From the NCBI GenBank assembly GCA_031380225.1, contig JANNFX010000113.1, positions 1-18,125 on the forward strand: a stretch of DNA of 18,125 bases. Reading direction: 5' to 3'. Under the pieces are notes generated by a model. That model was not told the origin of the DNA. It made no database searches and was given only the letters and a program-made list of their open reading frames with translations. Shown here piece after piece: positions 13,675 through 18,125 of this stretch (position 1 is its first letter; the number at the start of each line of letters is the position of its first letter). A program made the position numbers and the translations under genes. Source of the stretch: JANNFX01 sp031380225 (GTDB lineage Bacteria > Pseudomonadota > Alphaproteobacteria > Rhizobiales > Hyphomicrobiaceae).

Positions 13675-13866
13675 TTAAGCTAGTGCTTGGCTGACGCCGA
13701 ACCACACTGGCTTGGGGCCGCGCTTGTCGAGGAGTTCGAGGGCGGTACGGACGCCGGCCGGCTTATCGCAAGGCTTGCCGCCGTGGGGTGTCAACATCAC
13801 AACCAAGGCCACGCCAACTGCGAAGTTGAGGGCGAGAACGGTGCGGGTTGTGATCATCCTTTGCAT
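13675..13866 (-). CDS. Small single-span membrane protein, 63 aa, unknown function
   Basis: I do not recognise this gene. It encodes 63 residues: a basic N-terminus (MQRMITTRT), one hydrophobic segment (VLALNFAVGVALVVML, about residues 10-25), then a polar tail with one Cys and the stretch ALELLDKRGPKPVWFGVSQALA. Third codon positions are strongly G/C, unlike the overlapping frames on the other strand, which supports real coding. ATG 13866 is preceded at ten bases by GGAG, which lies inside the arm of a perfect 9-bp inverted repeat (13874-13899). The hydrophobic segment could be an uncleaved anchor or a signal sequence. It is transcribed divergently from icd and in the same direction as the hydrolase, 83 bases before that start. 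Confidence 0.6.
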   Translation of the reverse strand: MQRMITTRTVLALNFAVGVALVVMLTPHGGKPCDKPAGVRTALELLDKRGPKPVWFGVSQALA

Positions 13867-13873
13867 GGCCAAT

Positions 13874-13899
13874 TGGCTCCAGGGGTGTGTCTGGAGCCA
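13874..13899 (-). promoter_or_regulatory. Hairpin covering the ribosome binding site of the 63-aa gene
   Basis: TGGCTCCAG (13874-13882) and CTGGAGCCA (13891-13899) are perfect complements with an 8-base loop. In the - strand RNA the second arm contains the GGAG that serves ATG 13866, so folding would hide it. The same repeat lies about 140 bases upstream of the icd start on the + strand and might act there instead. A second perfect repeat, CCCCGCG/CGCGGGG (13916-13922, 13932-13938), lies in the same divergent spacer. Confidence 0.4.
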
Positions 13900-14035
13900 G
13901 ATCTAAGACTTTTGGCCCCGCGACGCGGTTCCGCGGGGAACAGGGGCTGGAAAGGCGCCATAAGGCTTGTTCTTGGTGCGCCGCAGCATTAGGAGTTTGG
14001 CAGCAGTCCTCCACCCAACTCCACGAAGGCCAGAT

Positions 14036-15250
14036 ATGAAAAAGATCAAGGTTGCGGGCACCGTCGTTGAACTCGACGGCGATGAGATGACACGGATCAT
14101 CTGGCAGTCCATCAAAGACAAGCTGATCAATCCGTATCTCGATGTGACGCTCGAATACTACGACTTGGGTGTCGAGCACCGTGACAAAACCAGCGACAAA
14201 GTCACCGTCGATGCCGCTCACGCCATCAAGAAGCACGGTGTTGGCGTCAAGTGCGCGACCATCACGCCGGATGAGGCGCGCGTCACCGAATTCAAACTCA
14301 AAGAGATGTGGAAGAGCCCCAACGGCACGATCCGCAATATTTTAGGCGGCGTGATTTTCCGCGAGCCAATTATTTGCAAGAATGTGCCGCGCTTGGTGCC
14401 CGGCTGGACCGAGCCGATCATCGTTGGCCGTCATGCATTCGGCGACCAATACAAGGCGACAGACTTTAAGTTCCCCGGCAAGGGCACGCTGACCATCAAG
14501 TTCGTTGGCGACGACGGCAAGGTGATTGAGAAGGAAGTGTTCAAAGCGCCGGGTGCGGGCGTCGCCATGGCGATGTACAATTTGGACGAAAGCATCCGCG
14601 AGTTCGCGCGCGCCTCGTTGAATTATGGCTTGACCCGCAATTACCCGGTTTATCTCTCGACCAAGAACACCATCCTCAAAGCCTACGACGGCCGCTTCAA
14701 GGATATCTTTCAGGAAGTATTCGACGACGAATTCAAGGCTGAGTTTGCCAAGCGAAAATTGGTCTACGAACATCGCTTGATCGACGACATGGTGGCCTCG
14801 GCAATGAAGTGGCCGGGCGGTTATGTGTGGGCGTGCAAGAACTATGACGGCGATGTGCAGTCTGATACCGTGGCGCAGGGCTTCGGTTCGCTTGGCCTTA
14901 TGACCAGCGTCTTGATGACGCCCGATGGCGCAACCGTTGAAGCCGAAGCGGCGCATGGCACGGTCACGCGCCATTACCGCGAACATCAGAAGGGCAAAGA
15001 AACGTCGACAAACTCTATCGCGTCGATTTTCGCCTGGACCCGCGGCCTCACTCATCGCGCCAAGCTCGACAGAAACGATGCGCTGGCCAAGTTCGCGATG
15101 ACGCTTGAGAAAGTTTGCGTCGATACCGTTGAAGCCGGCCACATGACCAAGGACCTGGCGCTGCTTGTCGGGCCGGATCAGAAGTGGCTGTCAACGGCCG
15201 GTTTCCTCGACAAGGTCGATGCCAATTTGAAGACTGCGATGGCCGGGTAG
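14036..15250 (+). CDS. icd: NADP-dependent isocitrate dehydrogenase, eukaryote-like homodimeric type
   Basis: Oxidises isocitrate to 2-oxoglutarate with NADP in the citric acid cycle; cytoplasmic. The 404-aa protein belongs to the subfamily shared by alphaproteobacteria and eukaryotes rather than the E. coli type: VVELDGDEMTRIIW at the N-terminus, S94 and R100 in SPNGTIRN, R109 in FREPI and R132 in VGRHAFGDQYKATDF, all at the positions used for human IDH1 numbering. Further landmarks are TKNTILKAYDGRFKDIFQEVF, IDDMVASAMKWPGGYVWACKNYDGDVQSD and AEAAHGTVTRHYREHQKGKETSTNSIASIFAWTRGL. ATG 14036 has GAAGG at 14025-14029; the upstream extension is not conserved. miaA begins 11 bases after its stop. 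Confidence 0.97.
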   Translation: MKKIKVAGTVVELDGDEMTRIIWQSIKDKLINPYLDVTLEYYDLGVEHRDKTSDKVTVDAAHAIKKHGVGVKCATITPDEARVTEFKLKEMWKSPNGTIRNILGGVIFREPIICKNVPRLVPGWTEPIIVGRHAFGDQYKATDFKFPGKGTLTIKFVGDDGKVIEKEVFKAPGAGVAMAMYNLDESIREFARASLNYGLTRNYPVYLSTKNTILKAYDGRFKDIFQEVFDDEFKAEFAKRKLVYEHRLIDDMVASAMKWPGGYVWACKNYDGDVQSDTVAQGFGSLGLMTSVLMTPDGATVEAEAAHGTVTRHYREHQKGKETSTNSIASIFAWTRGLTHRAKLDRNDALAKFAMTLEKVCVDTVEAGHMTKDLALLVGPDQKWLSTAGFLDKVDANLKTAMAG

Positions 15251-15261
15251 CGTTTAGCTCA

Positions 15262-16191
15262 ATGCGCGCAACCTTAAATCCCATCCTCATCACCGGCCCG
15301 ACGGCGTCGGGGAAGTCGGGCTTGGCATTGCAGCTGGCTTCGAGACTGGGCGGCACGATCATCAATGCCGACAGCATGCAAGTCTATCGCGATTTGCATA
15401 TCTTGACGGCGCGGCCGTCAGCCGAAGATGAGGCTGTGGCAACCCATATGCTCTATGGCCACGTCGACGGCCACGAGGGTTACTCCGCTGGACGATTTCA
15501 GCGCGAGGCGGCGGATGCGATTTCAGCCGCCCACAACGTTGGCCGCGTTCCCATCATCGTTGGTGGCACCGGGCTCTATTTCAAAGCGCTGCTCGAAGGC
15601 TTGTCGCCAATCCCCGCTATTCCCGACGCTGTTCGCAGCCATTGGCGTCAGCAGGAACGAGAATACGGTGCTGACGCGCTCCACACCGTGCTTTGTCGTG
15701 ACGACCCGGTGATGGCCGCGCGGCTCGACCCCAACGATGGTCAACGCATTGTGCGGGCGCTTGAGGTCGTGCACGCAACCGGCAAGTCGCTTGACGACTG
15801 GCAGCAGCAACCCGGAACGCCTGTCATTGATCCAGCAGCCTGCCTGCGTCTGATCGTGATGCCGGATCGCGATGTGGTCTACCGGCAGAGTGAAGAGCGC
15901 GTCGATGCCATGATGGCGGCCGGTGCGCTGGATGAAGTTCGCGCATTGCAGGTGCGCCATCTCGATGTGGCGTTGCCCGTCATGCGGGCTCTCGGCGTCC
16001 GTCCACTAATCCAACACCTGTCCGGGCAATTGGCGCGGGATGAAACGGTGACGGCCGTTAAAGCAGAGACCCGTCAATTCATAAAGCGGCAGTTAACTTG
16101 GTTCAAAGGTAATATGAGTGCGTGGAAAGCAATTACTACGCAACAAACGGAAAGTTATTTGGATGAAATTATCGCTTTTATTGATTCTTAA
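15262..16191 (+). CDS. miaA: tRNA dimethylallyltransferase (tRNA A37 prenylation)
   Basis: Transfers a dimethylallyl group to A37 of tRNAs that read codons beginning with U. The 309-aa protein carries the P-loop GPTASGKS (residues 12-19), INADSMQVYRDL, the IIVGGTGLYFKALLEGL stretch, LDPNDGQRIVRALEV and, near the end, ALGVRPL and TRQFIKRQLTWFKG. ATG 15262 lies 11 bases after icd and has only a weak ribosome binding site, so translation may be coupled to icd; a frame reaching back to 15184 overlaps icd and is rejected. The last 30 or so codons are clearly richer in A and T than the rest, and the out-of-frame leader-like reading frame at 16163 overlaps them. miaA just before the acetohydroxyacid synthase genes is a familiar order in Rhizobiales. 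Confidence 0.96.
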   Translation: MRATLNPILITGPTASGKSGLALQLASRLGGTIINADSMQVYRDLHILTARPSAEDEAVATHMLYGHVDGHEGYSAGRFQREAADAISAAHNVGRVPIIVGGTGLYFKALLEGLSPIPAIPDAVRSHWRQQEREYGADALHTVLCRDDPVMAARLDPNDGQRIVRALEVVHATGKSLDDWQQQPGTPVIDPAACLRLIVMPDRDVVYRQSEERVDAMMAAGALDEVRALQVRHLDVALPVMRALGVRPLIQHLSGQLARDETVTAVKAETRQFIKRQLTWFKGNMSAWKAITTQQTESYLDEIIAFIDS

Positions 16192-16270
16192 TCTTGACCA
16201 GGCCAAGGTAGCATTGTCTAACACCGCGTCGCTCCGCGGCTGTCGATTTTTATGGCGGCCAGAGCTGCGG
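16163..16270 (+). promoter_or_regulatory. Possible attenuator upstream of the acetohydroxyacid synthase gene
   Basis: An ATG at 16163, overlapping the end of miaA in another frame, begins MKLSLLLILNLDQAKVAL: seven of the nine residues 3-11 are Leu or Ile, encoded partly by TTA and CTT codons. Downstream, CCGCG (16224-16228) pairs with CGCGG (16235-16239) before T5, and CCGCGGCT (16234-16241) can instead pair with AGCTGCGG (16263-16270; one G-U), so the two hairpins exclude each other. Against a classical attenuator, the frame does not stop before the hairpins; it runs on to 16405. Confidence 0.3.
16224..16251 (+). terminator. Weak terminator-like hairpin after miaA
   Basis: A 5-bp GC stem (16224-16228 with 16235-16239) with a 6-base loop is followed, after seven bases, by TTTTT at 16247-16251. 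The stem is short and the gap to the T-run long, so termination would be inefficient. It lies 33 bases after the miaA stop and 48 before the next start. Confidence 0.35.
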
Positions 16271-16298
16271 GATCAATTCAGACGTGAGAGTGAAGTCT

Positions 16299-18062
16299 AT
16301 GGCACGCACGATGACGGGCGCAGAAATCGTTTTGAAGGCGCTAGCCGACCAAGGCGTCGAACACATTTTCGGCTACCCGGGCGGCGCCGTATTGCCGATC
16401 TATGACGAGATTTTTCAACAGGACAAGGTCAAGCACATTCTCGTGCGCCAGGAAGGCGGCGCGCTGCATGCAGCGGAAGGCTATGCGCGATCGAGCGGCA
16501 AGGTTGGTGTGGCACTGGTCACGTCGGGCCCGGGCGCGACCAACGCCGTCACCGGTTTGACCGACGCGCTCATGGATAGCATTCCGCTGGTCTGCATCAC
16601 CGGCCAAGTGCCGACGCATTTGATCGGCAACGACGCGTTCCAGGAATGCGATACGGTTGGCATCACGCGGCCGTGCACCAAGCACAATTGGCTCGTGAAG
16701 GACGTCAACGATCTCGCGCGCATCTTGCATGAGGCGTTTCATATTGCGCGAACCGGCCGCCCTGGTCCGGTCGTGGTTGACATTCCGAAAGACGTGCAGT
16801 TCGCAACCGGCAACTATGTTGGCCCGTCGAACATCGAACACAAGACCTACCGGCCGCGCGTCAAACCGGAAAGTGAATGTGTGAAAGCTGCCATCGAGTT
16901 GATTGCCAATGCCAAGAAGCCAGTATTCTACACTGGCGGCGGCGTCATCAATTCGGGCCCCAAGGCGAGCCAACTGCTGCGCGAATTTGTGCGGCTGACC
17001 GGGTTTCCAATCACCTCAACGTTGATGGGGCTTGGTGCATATCCGGCTGCCGACAAGCAATGGCTCGGCATGCTCGGCATGCACGGCACCTATGAAGCCA
17101 ATCTGGCGATGCACGACTGCGATGTGATGATCAACATCGGCGCGCGCTTTGATGACCGCATCACCGGCCGCATCAACGCGTTTTCGCCGGGATCGAAGAA
17201 GATCCACGTCGACATCGATCCATCATCGATCAACAAGAATGTGCGCGTTGACATCCCCATCGTTGGCGACTGCGCCTACGTGCTCGAAGAAATGCTGCGC
17301 CTTTGGAAGGCCAAGTCGCCGGTCGTCGACAAGGCGGCTCATAAGCAGTGGTGGAAGGAAATTGAGATCTGGCGGGCGAAGAAATCTTTGTCCTACAAGA
17401 ATTCCAAAGACGTGATCATGCCGCAATACGCCTGCCAGCGCTTGTATGAACTGACTAAGAATCGCGACACCTACATCACGACTGAAGTCGGCCAGCATCA
17501 GATGTGGGCGGCTCAACACATCCATTTCGAAGAGCCGAACCGGTGGATGACATCGGGCGGGCTCGGGACAATGGGTTATGGCTTGCCAGCTGCAATTGGC
17601 GTGCAAATGGCGCATCCGAAATCGCTCGTCGTCGATGTGGCTGGCGACGCCTCGATCCTGATGAACATTCAGGAATGCTCGACCGCGGTACAATACCGGC
17701 TACCGGTCAAGGTGTTCATTCTCAATAATGAGTATATGGGCATGGTGCGCCAATGGCAGCAGTTGTTGCATGGCAACCGTTTATCAGAGAGTTACACTGA
17801 AGCGCTGCCGGATTTCGTAAAGCTGGCAGACGCTTATGGCTGGACCGGCATGCGCTGTGACCATCCGGCAGATCTCGATGATGCCATCCAAGCGATGATC
17901 GACACCAAGGGGCCGGTGATGTTCGATTGCCGCGTCGCCAAACTGGCCAACTGCTTCCCGATGATTCCGTCAGGCAAGGCGCATAACGAAATGCTGCTCG
18001 GCGACATCACCGATGAAGAAGTCGGTCAGGCGATCGGCAAAGAAGGCAAGGTGCTGGTGTGA
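16299..18062 (+). CDS. ilvB: Acetohydroxyacid synthase (acetolactate synthase) large subunit
   Basis: Catalytic subunit of the ThDP/FAD enzyme that makes acetolactate and acetohydroxybutyrate, the first common step to valine, leucine and isoleucine. The 587-aa protein has FGYPGGAVLPIYDEIF, the cofactor-activating E52 in RQEGGALHAAEGYARSSG, LVTSGPGATNAVTGLTDALMDSIPLVCITGQVP, the central MLGMHGTYEANLAMHDCDVMINIGARFDDRITG and the ThDP motif beginning GDA (D450) and ending ILNNEYMGM, followed by VRQWQQLLHGNR. ATG 16299 is chosen; GTG 16284 and ATG 16311 are in-frame alternatives and the ribosome binding site is weak for all. The symbol could equally be ilvI or ilvG. The regulatory small subunit gene would be expected next but is not recognisable in the last 63 bases. 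Confidence 0.96.
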   Translation: MARTMTGAEIVLKALADQGVEHIFGYPGGAVLPIYDEIFQQDKVKHILVRQEGGALHAAEGYARSSGKVGVALVTSGPGATNAVTGLTDALMDSIPLVCITGQVPTHLIGNDAFQECDTVGITRPCTKHNWLVKDVNDLARILHEAFHIARTGRPGPVVVDIPKDVQFATGNYVGPSNIEHKTYRPRVKPESECVKAAIELIANAKKPVFYTGGGVINSGPKASQLLREFVRLTGFPITSTLMGLGAYPAADKQWLGMLGMHGTYEANLAMHDCDVMINIGARFDDRITGRINAFSPGSKKIHVDIDPSSINKNVRVDIPIVGDCAYVLEEMLRLWKAKSPVVDKAAHKQWWKEIEIWRAKKSLSYKNSKDVIMPQYACQRLYELTKNRDTYITTEVGQHQMWAAQHIHFEEPNRWMTSGGLGTMGYGLPAAIGVQMAHPKSLVVDVAGDASILMNIQECSTAVQYRLPVKVFILNNEYMGMVRQWQQLLHGNRLSESYTEALPDFVKLADAYGWTGMRCDHPADLDDAIQAMIDTKGPVMFDCRVAKLANCFPMIPSGKAHNEMLLGDITDEEVGQAIGKEGKVLV

Positions 18063-18125
18063 GTTTATGTGCCGGTCCAAGGATTGATCAGCGGGATGCC
18101 GAGCCCCGAAAAATCTTTTGTATTG
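18063..18125. other. Right edge, no gene recognised
   Basis: Downstream of the synthase stop, three + strand frames can be compared. ATG 18067 stops after six codons. GTG 18059, overlapping the synthase stop as GTGA, and GTG 18069, with an internal ATG at 18096, stay open to the window edge. Neither resembles the usual start of the small regulatory subunit, whose conserved ACT domain would lie further on. Confidence 0.3.

Noticed and set aside
1..18125. CRISPR array, tRNA or rRNA genes, prophage or defence genes
   Set aside because: No regularly spaced direct repeats, no tRNA or rRNA signatures and no phage, nuclease or toxin-antitoxin proteins were seen on reading both strands; a dedicated tRNA or repeat scan was not possible.

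Overview
The window reads as chromosomal DNA of an alphaproteobacterium, most likely Hyphomicrobiales (Rhizobiales). This rests on the wording of the encoded proteins (GcvT, single-chain GcvP, the alphaproteobacterial type of SerC, eukaryote-like NADP isocitrate dehydrogenase, and an acetohydroxyacid synthase with an RQEGGA..HAAEGYARS active-site stretch), on the miaA-acetohydroxyacid synthase gene order, and on moderately GC-rich codon use. No database search was possible, so genus and species are not assigned. Eleven protein genes are called: nine on the + strand, and two adjacent ones on the - strand.

Layout. (1) 169-2998: a ferredoxin/flavin oxidoreductase with an N-terminal membrane segment, overlapping a secreted Sel1-plus-ankyrin-repeat protein; probably one translationally coupled unit. 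(2) 3001-3395: no convincing gene; ends with a candidate promoter and an inverted repeat. (3) 3396-3605: a tandem glycine riboswitch, followed by a hairpin that can bury the ribosome binding site of gcvT. (4) 3657-8077: gcvT-gcvH-gcvP, the T, H and P proteins of glycine cleavage. (5) 8286-9566: moeA, molybdenum cofactor synthesis. (6) 9667-10839: serC. (7) 10891-11183: a 293-bp non-autonomous mobile element (MITE-like) with 30-bp perfect inverted ends. (8) 11242-12945: a periplasmic MuiA-family (DUF4140/DUF4139) protein. (9) 12959-13866 on the - strand: a small RBBP9-type serine hydrolase and a 63-aa single-span membrane protein. (10) 14036-16191: icd and miaA. (11) 16299-18062: acetohydroxyacid synthase large subunit, whose upstream region could contain an attenuator.

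Most of the window is core metabolism. Serine and glycine metabolism links SerC with the glycine cleavage operon, which the riboswitch should turn on when glycine is abundant. icd, miaA and the synthase gene are housekeeping. I do not see a defence island, prophage, CRISPR array or other clear new multi-gene system. The points most worth a second look are the permuted ferredoxin-flavin enzyme with a His-for-Cys cluster, the gcvT expression platform, the MITE and its hairpin-rich interior, and the possible attenuator before the synthase gene.
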